From the NCBI RefSeq assembly GCF_000003815.2, contig NC_049984.1, forward strand, positions 2,422,849 to 2,486,848: DNA of 64,000 nt, given 5' to 3'. This document shows positions 41,621-52,801 of this stretch, piece by piece. Made by a program: the position numbers and the translations under genes. The stretch is from Branchiostoma floridae (Eukaryota; Chordata; Leptocardii; Amphioxiformes; Branchiostomatidae). Under the pieces are notes generated by a model. It had not been told where the DNA came from. It did not search any database and saw only the letters and a list, made by a program, of their open reading frames with translations. The stretch's first letter is position 1, and every line of letters begins with the position of its first letter.

Positions 41621-42475
41621 CATCATAGTTAAGGCACCAAGGACAGGTCCTGCTGTAGTTATCACATGTGTGCTCCAGGCAGCCGCGTTACCATGGGAAA
41701 ATGGTTAGTTTGTCAGTCTAAGGCCCGTTTTTTAAGGCAAAAAAATGACTTTGACATGCCTCAGTGTGACACCTCCGGAGGGTTGTTTCCATTTCAAAAA
41801 CGTTTTCATTGCCATACTTCTTTATAGAGGGAATGAGGGCGCTGTGGCCCCAAAAACTCTAAACATTCAGGTATGAGATCTTTGTGTTCATGCTGTGGGT
41901 ATCAAATCAAAGTCATCAAATGTTTCCTAATGAAATTCAGGTGACACCATGGCAAGCATAAAAATTTATTGGCTGCAGTTTGACTTTTGCCCACTAGGGG
42001 GTGACTGTAATATATCAAGGCAAATTATCATGTCCTGTTCATATATCTGCCTACGTAGGCCAATTCATTTACAACTACTTACAAAAAGGAGACAATGCTA
42101 TATTGACATAATGCTCTAAAGTATGAGCTTTTATGGTATTAACTAAGATTGTTTATACTGTTACGTTAGATTAGATTAGTTGTTAGATATTTGCAATAGT
42201 ATATAGTTCAACTTCCATGTATATTCAGATTGCCATACATTGTACCTGCTACAATTGTCGCGCAATAAAGTTCTATTATCTGTAAACTGTGCATAGCAAG
42301 GAAGTCCCAAAAATCATGATACAACAGTGTATTTCATCCATTAAAGAAGTGAATTTTTTTCAAAGTTAATTGAGACCTTTCACGTCTTTCCCTGTGTCTC
42401 AGTCATTCCAAAGTAAAGACATATAGTATATACACAATGAATCTGCAAAGGCTCAATGGCGTGAGGTACGAGGTC
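41621..42475. other. Non-coding stretch, nothing recognised
   Basis: No gene, RNA or defined repeat seen. Confidence 0.45.
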
Positions 42476-42745
42476 TCCAACCAAAGTTGCATGGGTAAGG
42501 GGGTGAAGTCTGCCATCTCTGATTTCCTTGTTACCTCTGTTCCAGTCTTGCTGGTTTTGAGTTCCTGCCACCTATGAAAGACTTCACTCTTACTGTGGCA
42601 TTGCTGTACTCTGCATAATGCTCCTTTTGTGTGTGAGACTGAAAAGTCTCAAAGTTGCATGAGTAAGGGGGTGAAGTCTGCCATCTCTGATTGCCTTGTC
42701 AGTCATGTTCCAGTCTTGCTGGTTTGGAGGACCTGCAAGCTGATG
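42476..42745. repeat. Tandem duplication, period about 174 bp
   Basis: CAAAGTTGCATG-GTAAGGGGG, then TGAAGTCTGCCATCTCTGAT and GTTCCAGTCTTGCTGGTTT occur twice (near 42482 and 42654). Confidence 0.85.
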
Positions 42746-43122
42746 GAACCACCTTTATGATAGGCATACCTTAAAGTTTATAATACTAGGTAACTGCCAT
42801 TCAGTTCCTTGCTATGGATAGAGAACATGTTGGTAGGGATCCAAGTTCAGGCATTCAAGTCTATTAAGAAACATTCCAAACCTTCTAACTAAAGGTCAAG
42901 AACACCATGACATGATGATGAATGAAGTTGATTTCCTTTCTGAGGAAGAGAAATAAAAGAGCTTTGTAGTAAACAGAGAAATGCAATCCCTCCAACCTTG
43001 GTCTGGTCGTCAACGTAACATGCTACAGCTTTGCATACTATCAGGATGTCTTCAGGGTGTGGACTATAGGATTGTTTTCTTTCTTGAGATAACGTTTCAC
43101 ATCTGACCATGGCCTCTGCTTA

Positions 43123-43432
43123 AAGCTAAGGGCATGCACAACCTACCGTACGTGGGCAATTTTTTGGGATCCGTAAGTGGTAAGTACCGCCTCCGTACGA
43201 ACTCGTAGGGAATCCGACGGATTTTGGAGCACGCAGACACGCCATAGAACGTTACGTGCAGGCAAAACTTTGTGTGGACCTTGCGCAACCATGTGAGTGG
43301 CGTGCGTTGACGTACTCTCTTCCTGCTCTTGCCAGTCGTTCCCCACATTCAGAAATACATGTACGTGGCGGACGTGGCCTCCCAAAAAAACGTACAAACA
43401 AATTGCACGTACGGTGGGTTGTGCCCTTAGCT
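43123..43432. mobile_element. CpG-rich foldback MITE
   Basis: The ends AGCTAAGGGCATGCACAACC and GGTTGTGCCCTTAGCTT are inverted and extend into CTACCGTACGTGG / GCACGTACGGTGG. The 300-bp interior is unusually rich in CG and ACGT. No coding capacity, no family assigned. Confidence 0.65.
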
Positions 43433-43433
43433 T

Positions 43434-44800
43434 AAGGTGAGGTCACCACTTTTTAATCTGTTTTTCAGTGGCTTGTTCATTGATTGCCCTAATATAGTAT
43501 CCATGAAATGTCTTGCCTTACAGCTTTACGCTGTAAAAAGTTTTAGGCTTAAACTTCATTGACCGTTTCCTTCCTGTAGTTCATGTTTCTGTCCTGACCT
43601 TGTCTGGTCATGGCCTGGGGTTAAGGTCAGGTGGCCTCTTTCTTTCTTAATCTGTTCTGCAGTCATTCATTATTTAATTGATTAATTTACTCATCAAAAT
43701 GTCTAGACCTGAGGTTAAGGTCAGGTGGCCTCTTTCTTTCTTAATCTGTTCTGCAGTCATTCATTATTTAATTGATTAATTTACTCATCAAAATGTCTAA
43801 ACCTGAGGTTAGGGTCACTTCCTTTCTTAATCTGTTCTGCAGTCACTCATTTTTTAATTGATCAATTTACTCATCAAAATGTCTAGACCTGAGGTTAAGG
43901 TTAGGTTGTCACTTTCTTTCTTAATTTGTTCTGTCATGTACTGTAAATGCATTAAAGTTCGCGGGGATTTAATTTCGCGGTTGCGGGAAAATGGACTTTT
44001 CGCGGTGGATTTAATTTCGCGGTAGCGCCATGCACTGTAATCTTTTACTGTTATGGAAAAATGTTCGCGGTGGTTTTAAATTCGCGAAAACCGCGAACAT
44101 TAATTCACCGCGAAAGTTTCTGCATTTACAGTATTCTTTGATCAATTGATTTATTCACTTAATAAATGCCTCTGCTTGATATGGCACAGCTTTTCATCAA
44201 ATGGCTCCAGGGTCAAGTCTATGGGAATGTTTCCTTTCCACAGCTCAAGTTTCTACCCTAGTCTTGGGTTAAGGTGAGGTCACAATATCCTTAATCTGTT
44301 TTGAAGTGGTTCATTTTTTGATTGACTTCTTAATTTAATGTCTACAGCTTTGAATTGGATGTCTGGAGGCTTAAAATAAGTGAGTGTGTTTTCTTTCTTG
44401 TGTTCAAGTTTCTTACTTGACTATGGCCTCAGGTAAGGGCGGGGTCAACATTGTCTTAATCTGTTGTGGCTGTCCATCAATCTGCTGTCCAGTCACAGTG
44501 GCCGATTCTTTGATTGACTTCTTCATTAAATGTCCTGAGGATGTGGCTTGGAACCAAGCTCTGAAAGGGCAAGATGATAACAATGTGCCCTTTTCTTGTT
44601 GCCCTGACCATGACCTCGCAATAGTTTAAGGTGGAGTCACCATGCTATCTGTTCATCTGTTTTTGTTGGTTAATTTCCTGACGTCTGAGTTACTGGATAG
44701 TTACAGATGAAGGGAAGAGTTGAAATGACTGCTGTCTTCATCATTATGTCTGTCTGGGTCTTTTTTTAGTTCCAAAGTGCTATGGCTGATTTGCTGAACT
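43434..44800. repeat. Tandem array with 94-bp core (3-4 units) and older diverged units
   Basis: TCTTTCTTAATCTGTTCTGC, AGTCATTCATTATTTAATTG and TTACTCATCAAAATGTCTAG repeat at 94-bp spacing from 43621 to about 43940. Diverged units (AAGGTGAGGTCAC, CTTAATCTGTT, TTTTGATTGACTTCTTAA) extend to both sides as far as about 44800. The array is interrupted by the MITE at 43939-44133. Confidence 0.82.
43939..44133. mobile_element. TACTGTAAATGCA palindromic MITE, inserted in a tandem array
   Basis: The left end is TACTGTAAATGCATTAAAGT and the right end CTGCATTTACAGTA. The interior alternates TTCGCGGT and ACCGCGAA motifs (AATTTCGCGGTTGCGGGAAA). It is well conserved, hence younger than the flanking array. 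Confidence 0.85.
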
Positions 44801-46090
44801 TTGCTTGTTAGTTTGTCAGGAATAGTAAAGGGGTAAAATATAGGACAAGTGGTCAGTTATTTCATCTAGATTACATGCATTTATTAATCCATCCATCCAT
44901 CCATCCATTCACTCATTCATACCATCATAAATCATGAGAAATTAAAATGAAAAGCACAATGAAACTATTTCTGCTTATATCACATACAACTGTCTGTTTT
45001 ATTCTTTTCTACCTTTGTTCACACATATGCATCAGAAATACAAGCCACCTGTTGCATGTTAAAATGGTTTGGACATGCAACAATAAGATTGTGTTGCTAC
45101 ATTGTGTCAAATGTGAGCTAGTTGATGTGAGGGAATGTATCCTTCAGAATACCTTCAGTCTGAACCGTGACAGAACTGCTACACTGTTGCAAACTAATTG
45201 TTACAATGTTGTCTCCGCTGACACTGGAAACTTGTTGCCCTCAATGTCATGTTAACTTTATACAACACATTGACAAGATTTGATGCATCCAAAACAGAAG
45301 ATTCTATTCATATGAAATTTAGGAAAAAATGTTCTTTAAAAAGTTATGGGAAGATTTTTTTTCACAGTCTCCTTTCTTCAATTCAGTTATAACAGGTGTG
45401 TCTTTTCTGGCCTGAATGTGACTGTTTGGAGTTTTAATTAGGGACACAGTAAGGCCATGTGTTGCTCAGAGGTGAGATCCAATATCGCTAACATCATACC
45501 AAGGTTAAACCACAACCACAGTTGGAGACATTTCAAAACAAGGGTCAGGAATTTCAAGAGGTTCGATAGCCTACTTGTTGGACTATGGTCATTGATAAAA
45601 AACACTTGATAGCCATCGTACTTAATCAAACGGTCAAACTTTGTCTTTCATCACTTTGTGTATCTGATACTACTTGGGTGTCTAACCTTCATTGGCACAT
45701 TTGACAACCCATTTCTATACAGTTTGTATATGAAATTATTCTCATTAAGACATATTTGAGTGATAATCACAAATTAAGACAAGCGCCTCTCATGAACCAC
45801 ATGTCCAGAATTCATGCCTCTGACTGTTAACATTTCTGAAGTCTAAGAGTTTGTTGAGACTAACGTGTTCACTGACTTAAAAATGTACATGTACATTCAA
45901 GAAGAGTTGAATTCTGTCCAAGACTGGACTTACTTAAAGATGTCCAAGACCAGTTGAAGACCATCCAAGAATGGTTAAAGATTTACAGGATCAGTTGAAG
46001 TTTGTCCAAGATGATGTCTGGAAGATTTCCCAGTTGTTTGCTCTTAACTCTTCCTGTCAGTTACTTCGTTTGGCACCTCCTAATGAATTG
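44801..46090. other. Non-coding; (CATC)n near 44885 and a Penelope-type tail near 45635
   Basis: CCATCCATCCATCCATC at about 44888-44906. The phrase CTTGGGTGTCTAACCTTCAT near 45676 matches the tail end at 12090. An open frame at 44947-45255 is unsupported. Confidence 0.45.
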
Positions 46091-46094
46091 CTGT

Positions 46095-46245
46095 GGTGTT
46101 GGAGTGACGTAACTTGGTGTTTGGCTTGGAACCAAGAGGTCTCAGGTTCACATTGTATTCTTGGGAAAGGCACACATATATATGACCTTCCTCACTCCAC
46201 CCAGATGTAAACATGGGTACCTGATTTTGGTTGGGGAGGTAAAAG
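46095..46245 (+). mobile_element. tRNA-derived SINE
   Basis: A degenerate tRNA part (GTGACGTAACTTGGTG ... AAGAGGTCTCAGGTTCACAT) is followed by the shared body TTGGGAAAGGCACA, TGACCTTCCTCACTCCACCC and TGGGTACCTGATTTTGGTTG. Confidence 0.65.
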
Positions 46246-46344
46246 GCAGTGGAAGGAGAGGGATGGGCTCCACCTTCCAATACCCTGCCCTAGACACAGT
46301 GGATAACAACCCACTGGCCCTATATATGGCCGCAACATGGGGAT

Positions 46345-46455
46345 GTCACAAAGTGAGGATGTTGGAAGATAGTGGCGTCGGTGGGGACGTCGGAACATGG
46401 GGGTGTCAGAACATTGGTGGGTCTGAACATTGGGGTTTTGGAACATACGGGTGTA
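46345..46455. repeat. Minisatellite of GGAACATGGGGGTGTC-type units
   Basis: About seven degenerate 15-17 bp units; the reverse complement of the unit at 32565-32845. Confidence 0.8.
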
Positions 46456-47789
46456 AACCCCCCAAAAGTTCAATATCGGAAGAGACAGGCCTGCTTCAGC
46501 ATTGACATCTACCATGAAATCACCTTCAAGTTAGTGTGGCCTAACTCAGTCCAGGCTGCCTCATGTGGTGAGGAAAGGGCAAAGAAGAGTCAGAACCAGT
46601 CAAGGACAGAGCGTGGGGCACCAGGGCTGGCCCTGCCCACTCACTCATCCTGCTAATCTGTGTCTGGTGCTCTGGTTAACCAAACACACATGACCTGGAC
46701 GTGACCTTGGGACTGCGCCACCTCCTGGGGGGGGGGGGGGTATAGGAGATGCCTGGAGGAGACTCCTTGGCCTCCTGGTCCTTAAGTGTCCCACCTAAGT
46801 CAGTCTTCAGTATTGATGACTTCCAAGTAAGACCTGGTCTTGAAGGTGGTTTGATACTGGATATAGTGGTCTCAAATTGATTTGATTTGGCCAGTTCAGT
46901 CAGGGCCAGATTAAACTAGCTGAGCTGATTTAAGGCCCTGAAACCAGTTTGCAAATGTCTGAAAGTGTCCACCCAGTGTCAGTCTTAAAGAAGTACTGAA
47001 ATGAGATTTCCTCTATCTTTCACATTAATATTTGATCTTTTCTGAAGACATCGAATCAGATGTAATTTTCATATGAATTGTCCGAGGAGAAGTTTTAAGC
47101 ACTGCTGTACAGATGCCACAGGTCTGGAGGAGTGTAAGAGATTTATGTTGATAGCTTTTCAATACATGTGTATTCTTTGGTTGGTTGATTTCTTAACAGG
47201 TAAGATGGTAGATATTTGAAGGAAACCACCCCAACTGAAGTCAGGTAGACATTCACACCTGGGCCGTGTGAGGAAATTTGTGCCTTTCCCAAGGACACTA
47301 CGTCTAGCCAGACAACTACGAAAAAGTATGGATTGAATACCTGTTGTTATTGTTTCTATAGAGGGTCTGCATGGGGGGTCTTGACATTATGCTTTACCCT
47401 AAATTTGGGATGGCTGACTATGCTTTACATTAAATTCACAAAGGCTACCAATGCTTTACGCTTCATCCCCACTACGAATTACGTAAAATAAGATAGCTTC
47501 CCTACGAATTACGGGAAATTAAAAGGGCCTGCCTTATATTATTACGATTATTACGCCTTACGGAGAAAAGAGCATACAGAATCTCTCAATAGACAAGCCT
47601 ATCTGATCCTGGGAGGAGCTGGATGTTGAACCATGCGTGACTTTCTCACTCCTCCACACATCACATAAAAAACTTACTTCAAAGAACCCCTGACTGGACT
47701 GTTGCCATGGAAACCAGGATTCCGGAGAGTTGAAGAGGACTGACACAAAGGTCCTGCAGGTTTACCACTGCCGACCCACAGATGGGACA
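46456..47789. other. Non-coding; SINE-body remnant near 47225-47345
   Basis: GGTAGACATTCACACCTGGG and TTTCCCAAGGACACT resemble the tRNA-SINE body. A run of 12 G lies near 46728. No gene seen. Confidence 0.4.
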
Positions 47790-48790
47790 CATTCCAAGGT
47801 CAAGTGCGGTAGAAGTTTAGCTCCTCCATGTTGAGTCCCTGTGGCTTTATAGTCACAAGGTCAAAGAAACTTTGATTCTATATAGCCTCCTTATTCAAGG
47901 CTACTCAAGACCACAGAGAGCATAAGGAAAGGGCCATTTTCATTACTAGTATGTGATAAATTCCAATATCAAGTGCATTTCAAGTATAGGGACTGCTTGT
48001 ATATTATATAGTTTATGTAGCTTTACAGTCACAAGGTCACACACACACACACACACTCACTCTCCGGTCATGGAAACTTTAATTTTATATAGCCTGCTCC
48101 TTAGACATTTTTATAGGCCATTCAAGGCCACTGAAAGCAATTAAAGGAAAGGACAATTTTTAGTTACTAATAATGTGATAAATTCCAATGTCAAGTGGAG
48201 GACCTGCCTGTGTAGGGCTCCTGTAGTTTTACAGTCACAAGGTCACAGAAACTTTAATTTTATATTCGTCATTCAAGGCCACTGAGAGCAATAAGGAATG
48301 GACCACAGCATGTCAAGTGTAGGGACTGCTTGTAGAGTTTATATGACTTTACAGTCACAAGGTCACTGAAACCTTGTAATGTATTTAGTTATACAGTAGA
48401 AGCCAGTTAATTGCTCAACTGAAAATCGCACACTTCTGTTAATTGCACAAAATCCCAAATCCTGTGGTGGTGCGGTCCAGCTTAATAACTTCGCTTTGTT
48501 GCACCATTCGGATAATTGAACGAAATTCCCTGGCAAATGGTGTGTGCAATTAAGCGGCTTCTACTGTATATCCTGTTCCTTATAGGCCACAGAAAGCAAT
48601 AAGGAAAGGGCTATATACAGTTACTAGTATGTGATAAATTCCAATGTCAAGTGCAGGCTCTGCTTGTTGCTTTAACAAGGTCACAGAAGCATTAAGAATC
48701 AATCATCTGTTCCTTAGGTCAATGCCAACCCTATAAAACCATCTTAATGAATGGATCTTTTTCAGTGAATAAATTCCAGTGTCAAGTGCC
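47790..48790. repeat. Degenerate tandem array, about 5 units of ~200 bp
   Basis: GATAAATTCCAATGTCAAGT, TTTACAGTCACAAGGTCAC, GAAACTTTAATTTTATAT and AGGCCACTGA-AGCAAT recur in order. It is interrupted by a pogo-like MITE at 48394 and contains a (CA)n tract near 48040. Confidence 0.82.
48394..48566. mobile_element. pogo/Tigger-like MITE with TA target site
   Basis: The left end CAGTAGAAGCCAGTTAATTG and the right end CAATTAAGCGGCTTCTACTG are inverted and flanked by TA on both sides. CAGTAGAA starts and TA duplications are typical of pogo-type elements. A second copy is at 52626-52799. Confidence 0.82.
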
Positions 48791-49067
48791 AAGTTTAAGG
48801 TCATGTCTGAGATGGTGTCTACCTCTGGAAAAAGATGGAGAAAAAAGTTCAAAAGTATCACACCCACACAGGGATGTGTGAAGGTCACCAGAAATATGAC
48901 CTTTGAGAGAGATGCAGGTGGGAAATCTGATACAGGTGTGTGGGGGGGGGGGCGGGTAAAGGTCACAGCCTGACCTTCAAACACCGGAAAGTAGTTGTGG
49001 TAAAGCAAATGTTAAAAGAAAGTCAAAGTCTAGACCTTATGGAAATGCAGACCCCACATATTGAAGA
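48791..49067. other. Non-coding spacer
   Basis: A run of G near 48942. No gene. Confidence 0.45.
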
Positions 49068-49075
49068 ATAAGTGC

Positions 49076-49432
49076 CAAGGTTGTAGCCAGCGTGAAATCA
49101 TTTTCAGTCCCCTTGATTTTTAATGGGAATCCTACCGAGCACAGAAGGCATGGCGTGACGTTGCGCGTCATTTCTAGGGGGTCTGGGTCCCAGAAAATTT
49201 TTAAATCAAGACTCTCTGAAACACTATTTCCAGCATTTGAGGTGCAAATTTTGCTTGTAGACTAAGATGTTCAATGGCATCTGTTTTGGTGAAGAAGAAC
49301 ACATGGGTTTCAGTTTTTTTATATCTTTACATATCAAATTTTGGGGACGGAATGGGAAAACTTTTTTCAGTCCCCAGCTGCAAGATTCCTTCAAAGGACT
49401 GAAGGACAGGTGCTCACCGGGCTACAACCCTG
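49076..49432. mobile_element. hAT-like MITE, family B
   Basis: The left end is CAAGGTTGTAGCCAG and the right end GGGCTACAACCCTG. A perfect 8-bp target duplication, ATAAGTGC, is found on both sides (49068-49075 and 49433-49440). The interior contains GACTGAAGGACAGG at the right and CAGTCCCCTTGA at the left. Confidence 0.9.
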
Positions 49433-49519
49433 ATAAGTGCACTATCAGATGAGGATAACTTCACTTCCTCCAGATGTTGGCCAGCTTCAGCCTTGAGGTT
49501 TATTGTATTGATACCACCT

Positions 49520-49844
49520 CAGGGCTCGAAATACCACCTGCATATGCAGGTTAGTGCAGGTAAAATTGGAGCTGTGTGGGTATTTCTGGTGTCTACCTGC
49601 ACCTAACCTGCACTGGTCCATGTACTGGGTTTTATACATAAATGTCCTATGATGTAGGTGTATGTGGATTGTTATCAGCTGTATTGACTGTTACCGCTTA
49701 TAGAGTATAAATAAAAATAAAAAAATAGCAATAGTTTTTGAAGTTTTAGTATGATCCATACTTCCTAAATTCAGAGTGGTGCAGGTAATTTTCAATGTTA
49801 CCTGTACCAGTGCAGGTAAGCTGAAAAAAGTATTTCAGGCCCTG
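49520..49844. mobile_element. hAT-like MITE, family A, uninterrupted reference copy
   Basis: From CAGGGCTCGAAATACC to TATTTCAGGCCCTG, with one inner unit (GTTAGTGCAGGTAAAATTGG...). It serves as the empty-site reference for the LINE insertion in the copy at 15550. No clear target duplication is preserved. Confidence 0.85.
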
Positions 49845-50469
49845 CACCTGTATTTAAGGCAAAGGAAGTTCTGTGTCAGGCAGAGGTAGGCAGCTGATAG
49901 AGTTCATTCATAGTGTCAAACAAAGCCTTTTTGTCCAATTACAAACCAACAATAGACTAATGATACAACAACAGACAAGGGTCTCTTGCAGCCATGTATT
50001 TTTTATGGTTCTCCTGTCGATTCGACAGATGAGCAGGCAGACAGGCATTTACCTGATTTTCCTGACCTGCACATGACTTTTTATGGTGAAGGAAGGGTGT
50101 GCAATTCCTTCTCCACCCTCTCGTCTACAAGTCTCACAGGGACAGAACTGTATGACACGTGTGAGACGGCTTCAGCAGATGCAGCTTTGTTATTCGGAGT
50201 ATCCATGTATAATCAAATATTGTCATGCATAATCTGTGGATATTATCTTAGATGTCATTCATCAAATGTCTGTTATACTTGTCTTCCTGGATTAAAGAAG
50301 CACTTCCTAGCCAACGTGGGTGTCACACAGACACACATGATGTCATTGTATAAGTTCAAGTTTATCCCAATGTGGGTCGCCACCCACACTTCCCCTGCTT
50401 TGTCACTTTCCCAGCTGTATCTCTGACTTTTTATCTGCACTTGTCAATGTAATCCAGAAGGGTACTAAG
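49845..50469. repeat. Copy of SINE distal part near 50040-50190, otherwise non-coding
   Basis: CCTGCACATGACTTTTTATG, GGTGTGCAATTCCTTC and CAGCAGATGCAG match 35300-35460. The 146-codon frame at 49986-50426 crosses this repeat and is not taken as a gene. Confidence 0.6.
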
Positions 50470-50477
50470 CTTGCAGT

Positions 50478-50830
50478 CAGGGCTATAGCCAGCGTCCGTT
50501 TTTCCGTCAATTGACGGAAATTTGCTGCGTGTGACGGAAAAATTTTAAAACTACTCCGTCAACTTTGACGGGCAAAAATCTGATAAAAGCTCCTTGGTGG
50601 AAGCTACAGGCTGCTTGGTGACGCCGTCCACGGCCGTAAAAGCCACACACTGTTTGTTTTGCTATTGTTATGATTGTTGATAATGTGTGTCGGTGCCCTT
50701 TCGCATACGATAATCTCATTAAAACCCGTTTTTCAAGGTCTCAGTTCAGTCTCTCTAACTCCTGGAATAGTGTTTTCGCGACAATGGGAATTGGCCGACG
50801 GAAAAAAATGTTGAGCTGGCTAGAGCCCTG
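50478..50830. mobile_element. hAT-like MITE, family B variant
   Basis: The left end is CAGGGCTATAGCCAGCG and the right end GAGCTGGCTAGAGCCCTG. A perfect 8-bp target duplication CTTGCAGT flanks it (50470-50477 and 50831-50838). It shares the GACGGAAA motifs with family B; the right end matches the fragment at 29716. Confidence 0.92.
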
Positions 50831-50838
50831 CTTGCAGT

Positions 50839-51547
50839 ACTACGTGTAGCTCAACATTTAAGCTTCAAGTTGATGGTTTTTGAATTTAAGAACAATGATA
50901 AATTATTTACACATGTACAAGTTTGTGCGGCAAAGCTTTTCATAAGTACAATGTAGAAACATGGAGACACACATATGCATGTGACAAAGGGTAATTTTGA
51001 AATTAGTAACTGTAATGCTGAACTGGGAAAACTGCAATAAAACACGTACAGTTCTAGAGGCTATGGGAAATTCTGCGTCTTTGGTGTAATTTTAGAGAGA
51101 ATTCTGTTCGATTTTTCACATTGTATCCTGCCTTGTTCTTAATAATTACTTCTTAAAAATCAAATGTCTCAGAACCAGTGAAATAATTTCATGTGGCCAG
51201 ACAGGGATTTTCCACGCAGGGAATGTCATGTGAAATAGTTAGAGGTAACAATCCCCCCTCCAGGTTTTCAATGACAGATGCACATCCTCATCTTCTTCTC
51301 TGCTGTACCTACAGACATGCAGGCATCATGAAGGCTCACGTATAGAGCAGGATTTTTTCTGGGGAAGGCCATGTAAAATTGTTAGAATTGTCCCTTCCTA
51401 GTCATTAACCTCAGTCAGCAAGAGATTGTGTAAACACAGGCTAGCCCCTTCTAGGCTTTCAGGGACAAGTGCTCATTATCATCTTCTTCTCTGCTGTACC
51501 TCCAGACATGCAGGCATCATGAAGGCTCATGTAGAGAGCAGGATGAG
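50839..51547. other. Non-coding with one short duplication
   Basis: CATCTTCTTCTCTGCTGTAC and CAGACATGCAGGCATCATGA occur twice (near 51287 and 51480), so a stretch of about 200 bp is duplicated. No exon. Confidence 0.55.
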
Positions 51548-51765
51548 AGGGCTGGCGTCCAAAGAGGCTCCATAGCCAGGCTAGAGCTACTCAGGGCTGG
51601 CGTCCAAAGAGGCTCCATAGCCAGGCTAGAGCTACTCAGGGCTGGCGTCCAAAGAGGCTCCAAAGCCAGGCTAGAGCTACTCAGGGCTGGCGTCCAAAGA
51701 GGCTCCAAAGCCAGGCTAGCTACACAGGGTAGCTGGTGTCCATAGAGGGCTGGGTAGACAGGCTA
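51548..51765. repeat. 45-bp minisatellite, 4 units plus a diverged one
   Basis: The unit contains GGGCTGGCGTCCAAAGAGGC and AGCCAGGCTAGAGCTACTCA. The last, diverged unit (GCTGGTGTCCATAGAGGGCT) ends about 40 bp before the ATG of the candidate signal-peptide exon. The unit length is a multiple of three, so minus-strand frames show a 15-residue repeat, but nothing supports coding there. Confidence 0.9.
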
Positions 51766-51804
51766 GCGACCAACTGTGGAAGAGAGAAGGGGTCCACCCA
51801 AGCC

Positions 51805-51862
51805 ATGGCATCCAGAAGTGTCCTGATCATCTTTGTGCTGGGAGTCACTCTGGCAAAGGTTG
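51805..51862 (+). CDS. Candidate first exon encoding a signal peptide
   Basis: AAGCCATGG is an excellent vertebrate-type start context. The frame reads MASRSVLIIFVLGVTLAK: a basic residue, a hydrophobic core and a small-residue end, as in a secretory signal. It runs into two possible donors, AAG|GTTGGT (after 51858) and TTG|GTAAAC (after 51862); the second is stronger. Read through, the frame closes at TGA soon after. No later exon was identified, so the protein is unknown and the gene may extend past the window. Confidence 0.4.
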
Positions 51863-52623
51863 GTAAACAGTATTGTTCACGTTGAGTTATTAACACACCT
51901 AACAAGATTAACACATTTGTTATACACTTGTCTGTACATGTAGAAAACCTTACAAAAGTTTCTGAGTGTATTTTCCTTGTGTCAATTAAGGTTGTCTATG
52001 TTTTAGGAAAAACGGAAAAAAAGATCTTAAAGCAATGATCGGGAAATATACAAACTAAAGGTAAAAAGTCTGTAGGATGTGTACTGCTTTAGTTGACATA
52101 GTATTACCCAAATGTAGCAATTCTTTTGGTAGAAATACAACTGTTACAATGTAATGGACTATCTCTTGCAAATCGTGGCCAAAGAACATATAAAAAGTTT
52201 ACATAGCTTTGAAAAAAGTTTAGGGAAAATTTTATCTCTGAAAATGTGCAGGTTTAGGGTTGAGAGCAAGCCAGACAGGTAACCCTGACTTCTAAAAACA
52301 TTCTGTGTGTAGGATATTATTTTTCAACAGATGGAGAGGGAACTTATTGTGCATTTGTTTGCAAATGTCATTGTTTTTTTTTTAGAAGTTTTGTTAGCTC
52401 TGAGTCATGTCTGGATTGCGAGGAAGTCTGTGCTTTGGGAGGGTTTTGATTTGATTATGATTTGTTTGGGTTCCTTTGTCAAGTCTTAATGTGATATCGT
52501 TTAAGTCTGACATTGTGTAACTATGTTAAGGGATCACTTTGTGACAACCTGAGAGGCTACAGTTTGTTTCCAAAGATGAATAAACATTAGATGTTGATGT
52601 TTGGTAGTATACACACAAAATGG
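51863..52623. other. Putative intron, nothing recognised
   Basis: AT-rich. No splice-supported exon seen. Confidence 0.4.
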
Positions 52624-52625
52624 TA

Positions 52626-52799
52626 CAGTAGAAGCGGCTTAATTGCACGGCCTATTTGCCAGTGGATTTCGTGCAATTATCCGACTGGTGCAATAATGCG
52701 AAGTTATCTAGCTAGACCTCACTGTTTTGGGATTTGGGGTTTCCGTGCAGTTAACAGAAGTGTGCGTTAATCCGGTGTGCAATTAAGTGGCTTCTACTG
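52626..52799. mobile_element. pogo/Tigger-like MITE
   Basis: From CAGTAGAAGCGGCTTAATTG to CAATTAAGTGGCTTCTACTG, with TA on both sides. Related to 48394-48566. Confidence 0.85.
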
Positions 52800-52801
52800 T
52801 A

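Noticed and set aside
49986-50426. 146-codon plus-strand frame with many cysteines
   Set aside because: Part of it is a dispersed repeat shared with 35300-35460; no family match.
51517-51708. Minus-strand frame with a 15-residue repeat
   Set aside because: By-product of a 45-bp minisatellite (multiple of three); no start, signal or splice support.
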